From positions 39,345 through 103,344 of the forward strand of contig MGRJ01000009.1 of assembly GCA_001798135.1 (NCBI GenBank): a DNA stretch of 64,000 nucleotides. Direction: 5' to 3'. This DNA is from Deltaproteobacteria bacterium RIFCSPHIGHO2_02_FULL_40_28 (GTDB lineage Bacteria; UBA10199; 2-12-FULL-40-28). Every line of letters begins with the position of its first letter. The stretch's first letter is position 1. The position numbers were made by a program, and so were the translations under genes. Below the pieces are notes generated by a model. That model was not told the origin of the DNA and ran no database searches. It was given only the letters and a program-made list of their open reading frames with translations. Shown in pieces: positions 55,362 to 63,971 of this stretch.

Positions 55362-55489
55362 TAAAAATGGGTGGCATGGAGAAGCCTCTTTATTTTTTGA
55401 TTCCGAGGACTGTCTGACGAGCCTTCGGGCGAGGAGTTCCGCAGGAACAAAAAATAAAGAGGCTTCTCCAATGACAGGACCCATTTTTA
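55362..55489. repeat. Type-1 core element with 22-bp perfect inner inverted arms
   Basis: The core (55403-55447) reads CGAGGACTGTCTGACGAGCC, TTCGGGCGAGGAG, TTCCGCAGGAAC. The arms 55378-55399 and 55448-55469 are perfect 22-base inverted repeats, and the match extends imperfectly outward to TAAAAATGGGT at both ends. The same core occurs at 56645 with quite different arms. It lies between convergent purH and the zinc-ribbon gene, where it could also terminate transcription both ways. Confidence 0.8.
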
Positions 55490-55495
55490 GGATGG

Positions 55496-55515
55496 ATCCC
55501 CGCCTACGCGGGGAT
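55496..55515. repeat. Short palindromic repeat next to the type-1 element
   Basis: ATCCCCGC and GCGGGGAT pair around CTAC, followed by GACA. The form (GGATCCCCGC...GCGGGGATGACA) resembles the hairpins inside the MITE at 38739-38978. Confidence 0.6.
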
Positions 55516-55521
55516 GACACT

Positions 55522-55806
55522 TTACATAGATTTCTCTTTTTTTTCTGCCTTAGGTGTTTTTTCTGCTGCTTTTTCGGGAGTGCTTTCTTTTGATTTTGGG
55601 GTCTCAGTTTTTTCTTCTGGTTTTTTTCGTCCCGCAAAATCTGTAACGTACCAACCCGTACCCTTCAACTGAAAAGCAGTTTGTGAAATCAATTTTATTA
55701 ATTTCCCCTTACATTTGGGGCAACGTGTTTTGGGTTTCTCGCTCATGGATTGTTGAAACTCCAAGTGAGACGCACATTTTTGACATTTGTATTCGTAAAT
55801 AGGCAT
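55522..55806 (-). CDS. FmdB-family zinc-ribbon protein
   Basis: The 94 residues start [11 protein letters not shown], with a second Cys pair CPKCKG about 25 residues on, the small regulatory-protein zinc ribbon of the FmdB/CxxC family. A Lys/Glu/Pro-rich low-complexity tail makes up the last third. The function is unknown. ATG 55806 is chosen; an upstream in-frame TTG at 55830 would add residues not seen in the family. Confidence 0.88.
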   Translation of the reverse strand: MPIYEYKCQKCASHLEFQQSMSEKPKTRCPKCKGKLIKLISQTAFQLKGTGWYVTDFAGRKKPEEKTETPKSKESTPEKAAEKTPKAEKKEKSM

Positions 55807-55870
55807 GTTGGAGATAAAATAGTAAACCAAGGATGTTGTGTCAAGCTTGTCAAGGCAAAAGATAAATAGA

Positions 55871-55900
55871 CTTGACTAGTCTAGTCAAGTTAGATAAAAT
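55871..55900 (+). promoter_or_regulatory. Palindromic operator and promoter of the second toxin-antitoxin pair
   Basis: CTTGACTAGTCTAGTCAAG (55871-55889) is a perfect palindrome about a central T. It contains TTGACT (55872-55877), a -35 box 17 bases before TAAAAT (55895-55900). The -10 box ends only seven bases before the antitoxin ATG, so the mRNA may be leaderless or nearly so. The palindrome is well placed for antitoxin binding. Confidence 0.75.
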
Positions 55901-55907
55901 AAAAACC

Positions 55908-56171
55908 ATGAGTGAAGCTTATTCCATTTACGAGGCCAAAACCCATTTTAGCAAACTTGTTAAAAAAGTAAGGGAAGGAAAAGAAATTATCATCAAGGAT
56001 AGGGGAACCCCTGTGGGAAAACTAGTTCCTATCAAGCATGAAAAAAGTTTTAACCAGCGGATGGAGGCCCTTGTAACCCGTGGACTTATTGCTTCTCCCA
56101 AAAGTTCCAAAATTCCCAAGGGAATTAAGAGGGCGGGGGCACTCAAAAGGTTTTTGGAGGACAGGGAGTAG
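55908..56171 (+). CDS. Phd/YefM-like antitoxin
   Basis: The 87-residue protein has the Phd/YefM N-terminal fold (SIYEAKTHFSKLVKKVREGKE, IIKDRGTPVGKLVPI) and a basic C-terminal part. ATG 55908 is preferred to the TTG at 55872, which is inside the palindromic promoter. The toxin starts one base after its stop. Confidence 0.9.
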   Translation: MSEAYSIYEAKTHFSKLVKKVREGKEIIIKDRGTPVGKLVPIKHEKSFNQRMEALVTRGLIASPKSSKIPKGIKRAGALKRFLEDRE

Positions 56172-56172
56172 C

Positions 56173-56565
56173 ATGAAGGCTTACATAGATTCTTCCGCGC
56201 TTGTTGCCATTTTGTTTAACGAACCTCAATCAGCTCATTTCCGGACTTTTTTTCAAAAACATCGTAAACAGGTTTTAAGTGCCTCGTTGTTAGAGGCGGA
56301 AGTGTTTGCTGCTGCTAAAAGGGAAGATATTCCCTTGGAAGAAGCCCTGGGGTTTATCGATTTAATCGCTTTGGTTTTTCCAGATGATTCCTTGCAAAGG
56401 GAGTATTTGAAAATTTTTCAAAAAGGCTATCTTCGTGGGGCCGATGCCTTTCATTTGGCAGTCGCCCTGTACTTGGATCCAGAATGTCAAAACCTTACTT
56501 TCATTACGGCCGATCACAAACAGGCCCAAATAGCCCAATCACTTGGGTTTAAAGTCATTCAATAA
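56173..56565 (+). CDS. PIN-domain toxin (VapC-like)
   Basis: The 130 residues show the PIN pattern: MKAYIDSSALVAILFNEP with the first Asp, LLEAEVFAAAKRE with the Glu, RGADAFHLAVAL with the third acidic residue and FITADHKQ with the last. ATG 56173 is preceded by GGACAGGGAG. It is unlike the first PIN toxin in sequence, so the two pairs are separate systems. Confidence 0.9.
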   Translation: MKAYIDSSALVAILFNEPQSAHFRTFFQKHRKQVLSASLLEAEVFAAAKREDIPLEEALGFIDLIALVFPDDSLQREYLKIFQKGYLRGADAFHLAVALYLDPECQNLTFITADHKQAQIAQSLGFKVIQ

Positions 56566-56597
56566 TTTTAAAACTTTTACACTTACTGAGCAGGTGT

Positions 56598-56729
56598 GGC
56601 ACAGGAGGAGGTCAAGAAGCCAGGGGGAAGTGTTTTTTGAGGAGCGAGGACTGTTTGACGAGCCCTGAGCAAAGCCTTCGGGCGAGGAGTTCCGCAGGGA
56701 CGAAAGAAATATTTCCCCCTGGCCTGTGC
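56598..56729 (+). repeat. Type-1 core element with inverted arms before lysC
   Basis: The core (56645-56699) reads CGAGGACTGTTTGACGAGCC, an 11-base insertion relative to 55403, then CCTTCGGGCGAGGAG and TTCCGCAGGGAC. The arms share GCACAGG/CCTGTGC and CCAGGGGGAA/TTTCCCCCTGG (56620-56640, 56702-56722) in inverted order, with a 14-base gap difference. They are unrelated to the arms at 55362. Confidence 0.75.
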
Positions 56730-56762
56730 GAGAGAATTGCAGGATGCTTTGGTTCCATCCAG

Positions 56763-56791
56763 TTGACTTTCTTCTAAGTGTGCATTAATTC
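56763..56791 (+). promoter_or_regulatory. Putative promoter for lysC-cimA
   Basis: TTGACT is followed after 17 bases by TAATTC, about 28 bases before the lysC start. Confidence 0.35.
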
Positions 56792-56818
56792 TTCATCTCT
56801 TTGGAATTTGAGGAAAAA

Positions 56819-58036
56819 ATGTCACTTATTGTTCAAAAATTTGGTGGTACTTCGGTTCAGGATATAAACCATATTCGCCATGTGGCCCAAAGAGTGATAG
56901 AAACCAAAAAACAAGGCCATGATGTGGTGGTTGTTTTATCGGCCATGGCGGGTGAAACCAATCGCCTGATTAAACTGGCCCATGAAGCTAACCCGGATCC
57001 TGATAGCAGAGAATATGATCAACTGATTTCTACGGGCGAGCAAGTAACCATTGCGCTTTTAGCTCTTTGTCTTCAGTCTCTTGGGCAGCCTGCCCGTTCT
57101 TTTTTGGGACATCAGGTGAAAATTTTAACTAATTCAGTTCACTCGCGAGCTAAAATTCAAAGCATTGATGCCACGCGTATTTTTGAAACCTTAAAACAAA
57201 ATTGTGTGGTTATTGTAGCTGGTTTTCAGGGGAGTGACGAAGCGGGAAATATTACAACCCTGGGGCGTGGAGGTTCAGATACAACCGCAGTGGCAATAGC
57301 AGCAGCACTGAAGGCAAATCTTTGTGAAATTTATACCGATGTTGATGGAGTGTACACAACAGATCCCAGAATTTGTTCTGACGCTAAAAAATTGGATAAA
57401 ATCTCTTTTGATGAAATGATGGAACTGGCCAGCCAGGGTGCTCAAGTATTGCAAATGCGCTCGGTAGTGTTTGCAGCCAAGTATGGTGTTAAATTGGTGG
57501 TGCGTTCTTCGTTTAATAAAAACGAGGGAACCTTGATTTGTAAGGAGGATAAACCTATGGAAGACGTTGTTGTTTCAGGAATTACTCTCGATGAAGGAGA
57601 AGCTAAGTTGGCACTCCGGCGCCTGCCCGATCGCCCTGGGGTTGCCTCGCGTATTTTTTTACCAGTGGCCAAAGCTGGAATTAACGTCGACATGATTGTA
57701 CAAAATATAAGCGCTGATGGTTTTACAGATTTAACTTTTACTGTGCCTTCAAATGTTTTGAAAGAAACCAGAAAACTGATTGAAAAAGTAGGAAGTGAAG
57801 TTGGTTTTGATAAAATTGAAGCCGATGAAGACATTGCTAAAGTGTCTATTGTAGGTGTGGGAATGCGTTCTCATTCTGGAGTGGCAGCCAAGGTTTTTGA
57901 AACTCTTTCACAAAATAAAATTAATATCGAAATGATTTCAACATCCGAAATTCGGATTTCGGTGGTGGTTAAAAAAGACTTTGGAAAAAAAGCAGTGATG
58001 GCTCTTCATAAGGCTTTCGACATGGCTCAAGTTTAA
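56819..58036 (+). CDS. lysC: Aspartate kinase
   Basis: First step of the aspartate family pathway. The 405 residues have VQKFGGTSV at 5-13, [29 protein letters not shown], and two C-terminal ACT domains ([12 protein letters not shown] and [15 protein letters not shown]), the usual site for lysine/threonine feedback. ATG 56819 follows GAGGA; a TTG at 56801 is unlikely. cimA follows one base after the stop. Confidence 0.96.
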   Translation: MSLIVQKFGGTSVQDINHIRHVAQRVIETKKQGHDVVVVLSAMAGETNRLIKLAHEANPDPDSREYDQLISTGEQVTIALLALCLQSLGQPARSFLGHQVKILTNSVHSRAKIQSIDATRIFETLKQNCVVIVAGFQGSDEAGNITTLGRGGSDTTAVAIAAALKANLCEIYTDVDGVYTTDPRICSDAKKLDKISFDEMMELASQGAQVLQMRSVVFAAKYGVKLVVRSSFNKNEGTLICKEDKPMEDVVVSGITLDEGEAKLALRRLPDRPGVASRIFLPVAKAGINVDMIVQNISADGFTDLTFTVPSNVLKETRKLIEKVGSEVGFDKIEADEDIAKVSIVGVGMRSHSGVAAKVFETLSQNKINIEMISTSEIRISVVVKKDFGKKAVMALHKAFDMAQV

Positions 58037-58037
58037 T

Positions 58038-59627
58038 ATGGCATCAAAAAAGAAACATATTCAGATTTATGATACAACGCTTCGAGATGGTGCTCAGTCG
58101 GAGAATATTACTTTTACCGTGGGAGACAAACTTCGCATTTGTACTCAACTTGATCAAGCCGGCTTTGACTACATTGAAGCGGGTTGGCCAGGGGCCTCAC
58201 CCAAAGACACTGATTTTTTTGATCGGGCAAAAAAGGAATTAAAATTAAAGCATGCCAAACTGGTTGCCTTTGGTTCCACCCGAAAGGCCAGCAATTCTCC
58301 AGAGAAAGATAAAATTTTAAATGATCTCATTGCCGCCCAAACAAAAGTGGTTTGTATTTTTGGTAAAACCTGGGATTTACATGTGCGGTCTGCACTTCGT
58401 ATTTCACTCAAAGAAAATTTAAAACTTATCACCGACTCGGTGGCTTATCTTAAAAAAGCAGGACGTGAAGTGATTTATGATGCCGAACATTTTTTTGATG
58501 GTTACAAGGCCAATAAAAAGTATGCCCTGGACACCCTGCAGGCAGCAGCAAAAGGTGGGGCTGATCGGATTGTACTGTGTGATACCAATGGAGGCACTTT
58601 GCCTGATGAGATTGAAAAATTAGTTAAAGATATTAAATCAAAAATGCGTATGCCCTTAGGAATACACTGCCACAACGATTCGGGGACAGCAGTTGCTAAT
58701 TCAATGGCAGCAGTTAAGGCAGGTGTTACCCAAGTGCAAGGGTGTGTAAATGGTATCGGAGAAAGATGTGGTAATGCCAATCTTGTAACCATTGTGGCTA
58801 ATCTGGAGCTTAAGCTTGGATTTCATTGTATAGGGGCCCCACAACTTAAAAATTTACGTGAACTTTCTCTTTTTGTGGATGAAATGGCCAACAGAGCAAG
58901 CGATGCACGTCAGCCCTATGTTGGACTTTCGGCCTTTGCACACAAAGGGGGAATGCATGTAAATGCTATTTTAAAAAATAGTAAAACCTACGAACATATT
59001 GATCCCACTCGTGTGGGAAACCAGCAGCGTATTTTGCTTTCGGATTATTCGGGTGCTTCGACCATGTTTTATAAATTGAAGAAGTATGGGGTGGATATCA
59101 GTGCCACTGATCCCCATGTTACAAAACTTTTAACCACCTTGAAGGATAAGGAAAACCAGGGCTACCACTATGAAGGGGCCGAAGGTTCTTTTGAAATTTT
59201 GGTTAAAAAAGCCATGGGAGATTATAAGCCTCATTTTGAGCTTAAAGATTTTCGTGTAACCGATGAAGTGGTAAGTGATTCGGGTGGAAAGGCAACTTCA
59301 GAAGCAGAGGTTCATTTAGCAGTTAATGGACACGAAGAAAAAACTACGGCCAAGGGAGTAGGTCCTGTTCATGCTATCGATCAAGCTCTTCGAGGTGCGC
59401 TTGAGCGTTTTTATCCTTCCATTGCTCAAATGAAACTTCTGGATTACAAGGTGAGGGTTCTTCCTGCCAATCTTGAGGGTACAGCGGCCACAGTACGTGT
59501 TTTGATTGAGTTTGGTGATGATAAAACCCAGTGGGGCACCATTGGCGTGTCCGAAAATATCATCCATGCCTCTTATCAAGCCCTGGTAGATGGCATTGAT
59601 TTCAAGCTTTTTAAAGATCGGGTTTGA
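58038..59627 (+). CDS. cimA: (R)-citramalate synthase
   Basis: Condenses pyruvate and acetyl-CoA to citramalate, giving a threonine-independent route to isoleucine. The 529 residues have the HMGL-like barrel (IYDTTLRDGAQSENITF, CHNDSGTAVANS, GCVNGIGERCGNANLV) and a C-terminal LeuA dimer domain. The family's IEAGWPGASPKD segment separates it from LeuA. Pairing with lysC fits branched aspartate-family and isoleucine synthesis. Confidence 0.93.
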   Translation: MASKKKHIQIYDTTLRDGAQSENITFTVGDKLRICTQLDQAGFDYIEAGWPGASPKDTDFFDRAKKELKLKHAKLVAFGSTRKASNSPEKDKILNDLIAAQTKVVCIFGKTWDLHVRSALRISLKENLKLITDSVAYLKKAGREVIYDAEHFFDGYKANKKYALDTLQAAAKGGADRIVLCDTNGGTLPDEIEKLVKDIKSKMRMPLGIHCHNDSGTAVANSMAAVKAGVTQVQGCVNGIGERCGNANLVTIVANLELKLGFHCIGAPQLKNLRELSLFVDEMANRASDARQPYVGLSAFAHKGGMHVNAILKNSKTYEHIDPTRVGNQQRILLSDYSGASTMFYKLKKYGVDISATDPHVTKLLTTLKDKENQGYHYEGAEGSFEILVKKAMGDYKPHFELKDFRVTDEVVSDSGGKATSEAEVHLAVNGHEEKTTAKGVGPVHAIDQALRGALERFYPSIAQMKLLDYKVRVLPANLEGTAATVRVLIEFGDDKTQWGTIGVSENIIHASYQALVDGIDFKLFKDRV

Positions 59628-59655
59628 CGAAAAGCCTTCTTTAAGGTATTGAAAA

Positions 59656-59694
59656 GTCAATTTTAATTGACAATCCTGACATTTAAACTAAAAT
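59656..59694 (+). promoter_or_regulatory. Promoter with overlapping inverted repeat for the OmpA-like gene
   Basis: TTGACA (59667-59672), 16 bases, TAAAAT (59689-59694). GTCAATT and AATTGAC (59656-59671) form an inverted repeat over the -35 box, a possible operator. Confidence 0.55.
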
Positions 59695-59727
59695 ACATGA
59701 CAATACATTACCTTAGGGGGGATCTGT

Positions 59728-61068
59728 ATGAAAAACTGCATAAAAAATAGAACAGGTAAGCGTTTTATCACTCAAGCCTTGTTTCTGCTTTTTTGGCTTG
59801 TAGGAGTTCAGGCAGCACAAGCAGCTTACCAGTCTAGTTTTGATGTGATTACCTTCGAGCCAGCGGTGGATGGAGGTAAGTATGTGAGCATTTATGGTTC
59901 CCAAAATTTAAAAGCCTGGCAGGGAGATCTGGGTATTTATATCGACTATGCAGATAAGCCGCTCCAGTTTGTTGCTACAGGGGCAGCTGTTGGAAGCCAA
60001 TCAGTTGTTGATAAATTAATTGTAGCCGATGTTTTTGGTGCTTTGGGTATGACGGATTGGTTTGAAATTGGAATCAATATTCCCATTATAGCCTACAACG
60101 ATTTTTTCACCGATGATGCTGCTGCCCTATCAGATAATGGTGGAGGCATGGGCGACATCATGATGATGATGAAGTTTCGTCTTGTTGATATTGACAAACA
60201 TAAAGTTGGTTTAGGTTTTATGCCTTTTATTACTCTGCCTAGTGGTGATGTGGTGCGCTACATGGGTAATGGTAGCGTAACTGGAGGTGCTACTATTATT
60301 GGAGATTGGCAAATTCACGAAAGATTTAGTGTTTCAGCAAACGTGGGAGCAGCGCTTAGAGATGATGTAACCAAGCATGGAGTTCGTATTGACGATCAAT
60401 TTATTTACGGTGTTGGTCTTAACCTGAGAATGGCAAAAAATTGGGAAGCGATTGGTGAAGCTTTTGGCCGAACCACCATGAGGGATTTTTATTCTTTTGC
60501 TTCAGAAACCCCCTTTGAAGCAGGTGGTGCTATTAGGCACTTGTTTGGTGAAAGTGGATTTGTAGCTGATGTGGGAGGTACTGTTGGTATTGTTGATGGA
60601 GTTGGTTCTCCCCGTTATCGTATTTATGCAGGCTTAAAGTGGATAGCTCCCATCAAAGATGCCTGTCCTGAGTGTCCGCCGCCCGCACCTCCACCTGATC
60701 CTCGTATTAAGGGTGATAAAATTGTTATTTGGGGAAAAATTTTCTTTGATACAGACAAATCCATTATCAAGCCTATTTCTTATCCTGTCTTGGATGATGT
60801 GATAGATGTGATGCAAAAAAATCCCCAACTTCAATTGGTTGAAGTGCAGGGACATTGCGATATTAGAGGTGGGCACGAATATAATATGGGTTTATCTCAG
60901 CGTCGTGCTGAAGCTGTGCGGGATTACCTAGTTAGTAAAGGAATTGAAGCCTCAAAACTAGTGGCTAGAGGATATGGTTTAACGCGTCCCATTGCAGATA
61001 ACACCACCAAGGAAGGCATGAGCCAAAATAGACGTGTTGAGTTTGTGATTATGCAGCGCGAGTTTTAA
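59728..61068 (+). CDS. OmpA-like outer-membrane protein with N-terminal beta-barrel
   Basis: The 446 residues start with a signal peptide (FITQALFLLFWLVGVQAAQA, cut near residue 32). Residues of about 35-305 form a predicted beta-barrel with alternating aromatic strands. A Pro-rich Cys-containing linker (PECPPPAPPPDP) leads to a C-terminal OmpA peptidoglycan-binding domain (IFFDTDKSIIKP, QGHCDIRGGHEYNMGLSQRRAEAV, NRRVEFVI). The usual HTD of that domain reads HCD here. A strong GGGGGG ribosome-binding site precedes the ATG and a terminator follows. Confidence 0.92.
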   Translation: MKNCIKNRTGKRFITQALFLLFWLVGVQAAQAAYQSSFDVITFEPAVDGGKYVSIYGSQNLKAWQGDLGIYIDYADKPLQFVATGAAVGSQSVVDKLIVADVFGALGMTDWFEIGINIPIIAYNDFFTDDAAALSDNGGGMGDIMMMMKFRLVDIDKHKVGLGFMPFITLPSGDVVRYMGNGSVTGGATIIGDWQIHERFSVSANVGAALRDDVTKHGVRIDDQFIYGVGLNLRMAKNWEAIGEAFGRTTMRDFYSFASETPFEAGGAIRHLFGESGFVADVGGTVGIVDGVGSPRYRIYAGLKWIAPIKDACPECPPPAPPPDPRIKGDKIVIWGKIFFDTDKSIIKPISYPVLDDVIDVMQKNPQLQLVEVQGHCDIRGGHEYNMGLSQRRAEAVRDYLVSKGIEASKLVARGYGLTRPIADNTTKEGMSQNRRVEFVIMQREF

Positions 61069-61090
61069 ACGTTGGCCTTTTTCTTTAAAA

Positions 61091-61119
61091 AAGCCCCGAA
61101 AAATCGGGGCTTTTTTTTT
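61091..61119 (+). terminator. Rho-independent terminator after the OmpA-like gene
   Basis: AAGCCCCGA / TCGGGGCTT form a nine-base stem around AAAA, followed by nine or so T. Confidence 0.95.
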
Positions 61120-61137
61120 ATCTTGAATTGGGATACA

Positions 61138-61192
61138 GGGCAACCACGGGGGGTTGCCCCTACTCACCCTGCACCCCCTGGCCTTCGCAGGG
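61138..61192 (+). repeat. Two short hairpin repeats before the cysteine desulfurase gene
   Basis: GGGCAACC / GGTTGCCC (61138-61159) and CCCTGC / GCAGGG (61168-61192) form adjacent hairpins. The second ends just before the GGGAGG ribosome-binding site of the next gene. Confidence 0.55.
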
Positions 61193-61207
61193 CGGGAGGT
61201 ATTTATT

Positions 61208-62332
61208 ATGCGTTTTTATTTTGATTATAATGCCACAACCCCCTTGTGTGAGAAGGCTCGTCAGGCTTTCACCCAACATATTGATTTGATGAATCCAAGT
61301 AGTGTACACACGGAAGGCAGAAGAGCTAAAGAGTTGATAGAAAAAGCGAGAGGGAAGGTTAGTGGATACTTGGATTGTGATGCAGACCAAATTCTTTGGA
61401 CTTCTGGCACAACAGAATCAAATAATCATCTTTTTACAAGTTTGGCCCAAACTCCAAATTCTAGAAAAAAAATTATCACAACCACTGTTGAACATGATGC
61501 TGTTTTAAAACCCTTAGAAAATTTGGAAAAGAAAGGATTTATTATCAAAAAAATTTCTGTTGATCGTCATGGAAAACTGGATTGGGAAAATTTTCACCAT
61601 GAACTTGATGATCAAACTCTTTTAGTGTCAGTAATGCTTGCTAATAATGAAACAGGAATCATTTTTCCCTTTGAGCGTATTATTTTAGAGGCGCATCAAA
61701 AAGGAGCCTTAGTTCATACCGATGCTGCTTGTGCAGTAGGGAAAATTCCTCTTTTTTTTAAAAAATGGGACCTCGATTTTTTAAGTTTTTCAGCTCATAA
61801 ATTTTATGGTCCTAAGGGAGTGGGAGGGCTTCTTGTTAAAAAGGATTTGACTCACCCCTTACTTTTTGGAGGGCCTCAAGAAAGGGGGCTTAGAGCTGGA
61901 ACAGAAAATGTGCCAGGCATCATTGCAACAGCAGAGGCCATAAGATTTTCTTATGAAAATTTGGAAAAAGAAAATCAAAGGCTTGTAACCTTAAGGAACT
62001 TGCTAAAGAATGGGATTCAAGCTATTGATTTTAAAGCAGTTTTTCATGAGGCAATTGAGGCTCAATTACCTGGCACTTTCAATGTAGGTTTTAGTGATGT
62101 GCAAGGGCAAACCCTTGTTACCCGATTGGATTTAGAAGGAGTGGCCTCCTCAGTGGGTTCGGCCTGTTATTCGGGCACAATGCAAATATCGCGTGTTTTA
62201 CGAGAGATGGGAATTTCTCAAGATGAAGCGAGGGGTTCACTTCGTTTTTCGTTTGGGCGATTTACGACGGAAGAAGAAGTAAAAGGACTGCTAGATATTT
62301 TAAGAAAAATTTTACCGGAGATGAGCCCCTAA
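61208..62332 (+). CDS. Cysteine desulfurase (NifS/IscS-like)
   Basis: PLP enzyme that takes sulfur from cysteine. The 374 residues begin FDYNATTPLCEKA and have ILWTSGTTESNNHLF, TTVEHDAVL with the PLP-stacking His, FSAHKFYGPKGVGGLL with the PLP Lys, and SVGSACYSGTMQISRVL with the sulfur-carrying Cys. ATG 61208 has GGGAGG eight bases upstream; the longer frame to 61154 runs into a repeat. mnmA follows, so this probably supplies sulfur for tRNA 2-thiolation. Confidence 0.93.
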   Translation: MRFYFDYNATTPLCEKARQAFTQHIDLMNPSSVHTEGRRAKELIEKARGKVSGYLDCDADQILWTSGTTESNNHLFTSLAQTPNSRKKIITTTVEHDAVLKPLENLEKKGFIIKKISVDRHGKLDWENFHHELDDQTLLVSVMLANNETGIIFPFERIILEAHQKGALVHTDAACAVGKIPLFFKKWDLDFLSFSAHKFYGPKGVGGLLVKKDLTHPLLFGGPQERGLRAGTENVPGIIATAEAIRFSYENLEKENQRLVTLRNLLKNGIQAIDFKAVFHEAIEAQLPGTFNVGFSDVQGQTLVTRLDLEGVASSVGSACYSGTMQISRVLREMGISQDEARGSLRFSFGRFTTEEEVKGLLDILRKILPEMSP

Positions 62333-62346
62333 AGGTTTTACAGTTC

Positions 62347-62394
62347 GTCATCGCGAGCGACCCTGAGCGGAAGCGAAGGGAAGCGTGGCGATCC
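62347..62394 (+). repeat. Interspersed palindromic repeat before mnmA
   Basis: GTCATCGCGAGCGA opens and GAAGGGAAGCGTGGCGATCC closes a partly palindromic GC-rich stretch of a kind widespread in bacterial intergenic regions. It lies between the cysteine desulfurase and mnmA and ends ten bases before the mnmA start. Confidence 0.6.
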
Positions 62395-62404
62395 AGGTTT
62401 TAAT

Positions 62405-63505
62405 ATGATTAAAAATGAACGAGTTGTTGTGGCTATGTCGGGAGGGGTTGACTCCTCTGTTGCGGCTTATCTTTTAAAAAACCAGGGCTATGAGGTTATC
62501 GGTATTTCATTAAAGCTCTGGGATGGTGAAGGCTTATCTCATAAAGTTGGTCGTACTTGTTGTTCCTTTGAGGATATCAGAGATGCAAGCCTTGTTTGTT
62601 CCAAACTAGAAATTCCTTTTTATTCCTTCAACTATTCAGAAAATTTTCGTGAAAAAGTAGTTGATCGTTTTGCAGAAGAATATTTTGCAGGTCGCACTCC
62701 TAATCCCTGTGTGTTGTGTAATCATCATGTGAAATTTGATCAGCTTTTTTATGAGGCAAAAAAACTGGGGGCTTCTTACCTGGCTACGGGGCACTATGCA
62801 CGGATTGAAAAAAATGAGGAAGGAAACTTTAAACTTTTAAAAGGCATTGATGCTTCAAAAGATCAATCCTATGTTTTATTTCAACTGGGGCAAGAGCATC
62901 TTTCTCGTCTTTTATTTCCAGTTGGAATGTATACCAAGGCAGAAATCAGAAAAATTGCAGAAGAAAATGGGCTTCCCACAGCAGACAAAGCCGAAAGTCA
63001 GGATATTTGTTTTATTCCCAATAGAGATCATGCTGATTTTTTAGAAAAACATTTTAAGGAAAAAATTCCAGGTATAGGAAACTTTATAGATCGTTCTGGA
63101 AAAATTTTAGGTGCGCACAAGGGTTACCATGCTTATACAGTGGGACAAAGAAGGGGTTTAGGTATTGGTTTTGGTACCAGAACTTATGTAGTTGAAATTA
63201 AACCCAAAACTAATGAAGTGGTGCTTGGCATCGCCTCTGATCTTTTATCACAAGGGCTTCTGGCTGTTGATGTAAGTTGGGTTTCCAATCTTTCTTTTTC
63301 TGAACCCATTCATTGTGGGGTAAAAATTAGATATCAAAAAACAGAAATCCCAGCCCAAATTTTTTATGATCAAAAAACCAGACAAGCTCATGTTAATTTT
63401 AATCAACCCAGTGGTGCTGTAGCGCCTGGTCAGGCTGTTGTATTTTATCAGGGTGATCAAGTGTTGGGTGGAGGCTTCATTACTAGGGCGCAGTATGAAA
63501 TCTGA
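62405..63505 (+). CDS. mnmA: tRNA-specific 2-thiouridylase
   Basis: Thiolates U34 of tRNA-Lys, Glu and Gln. The 366 residues have the PP-loop SGGVDSS at 12-18, the two catalytic Cys (C102 in NPCVLC and the one in SQDICFIPN), GHYARI, and the late GQRRGLGIGFGT segment. No strong ribosome-binding site is visible, and the repeat ends just upstream. The stop overlaps mtaB by 11 bases. Confidence 0.96.
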   Translation: MIKNERVVVAMSGGVDSSVAAYLLKNQGYEVIGISLKLWDGEGLSHKVGRTCCSFEDIRDASLVCSKLEIPFYSFNYSENFREKVVDRFAEEYFAGRTPNPCVLCNHHVKFDQLFYEAKKLGASYLATGHYARIEKNEEGNFKLLKGIDASKDQSYVLFQLGQEHLSRLLFPVGMYTKAEIRKIAEENGLPTADKAESQDICFIPNRDHADFLEKHFKEKIPGIGNFIDRSGKILGAHKGYHAYTVGQRRGLGIGFGTRTYVVEIKPKTNEVVLGIASDLLSQGLLAVDVSWVSNLSFSEPIHCGVKIRYQKTEIPAQIFYDQKTRQAHVNFNQPSGAVAPGQAVVFYQGDQVLGGGFITRAQYEI

Positions 63506-63971
63506 AATTCTTGTCAAAAAAAATCCCCGAATTTCTTTTATGACCTACGGTTGCAGGGCTAATCAATATGATACGGCTGTTTTAGAAAAACAGGTTAAAA
63601 TTCGTGGTTGGAAAATTGTTTCTGAGAGTGATCAGGCTGATTATTATGTGGTGAATTCATGTGCTATTACACACAATGCCGATGATGAGGCCAGGCGTTA
63701 TTTAGGGAAAATTCATAGAAAAAATCCTGAGGCTGTTTTGGTAGTTACTGGATGTTCTGCCCAGGTTCAACCTGAATTTTTTAAAAACATTGAGGGAGTT
63801 GCCCTTGTTGTTGGAAATGATCACAAAGTAGATTTGGTGCACTCAATCGAAAAACATCTACAGGGAGATTCAAAAAACCTGGATTGCTTCGCCCAACAAA
63901 GTTGGACTCGCAATAAAAGAATGGACCCGCCCTGGATTTTGGGCTTCGATGAGCCAGAGTTGATCCAATAA
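63495..63971 (+). pseudogene. mtaB: MtaB-like tRNA methylthiotransferase, N-terminal domain only
   Basis: The 158 residues match the MTTase N-terminal domain (UPF0004), with the three auxiliary-cluster Cys: C20 in TYGCRANQYDTA, C56 in NSCAITHNADDEARR and C87 in VTGCSAQVQPE, closest to MtaB (ms2t6A37). MtaB is normally over 400 residues with a radical SAM and a TRAM domain. Here the frame stops at 63971, inside palindromic sequence (ATTGC...CCAAC/GTTGG...GCAAT at 63883-63915 and TTGATCC/GGATCAA at 63961-63980). A new AAGGAGG appears at 63989. It is probably disrupted by a repeat, or the rest is a separate gene beyond the window. Confidence 0.75.

Noticed and set aside
55323-55637. A 104-residue reverse-strand open frame through the type-1 element.
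   Set aside because: It overlaps the zinc-ribbon gene in another frame, purH and the inverted repeat; the protein has no recognisable fold and a Lys-rich composition typical of a shadow frame.
61154-61207. N-terminal extension of the cysteine desulfurase.
   Set aside because: It is encoded by hairpin repeats, whereas ATG 61208 has an ideal ribosome-binding site and matches the family N-terminus.
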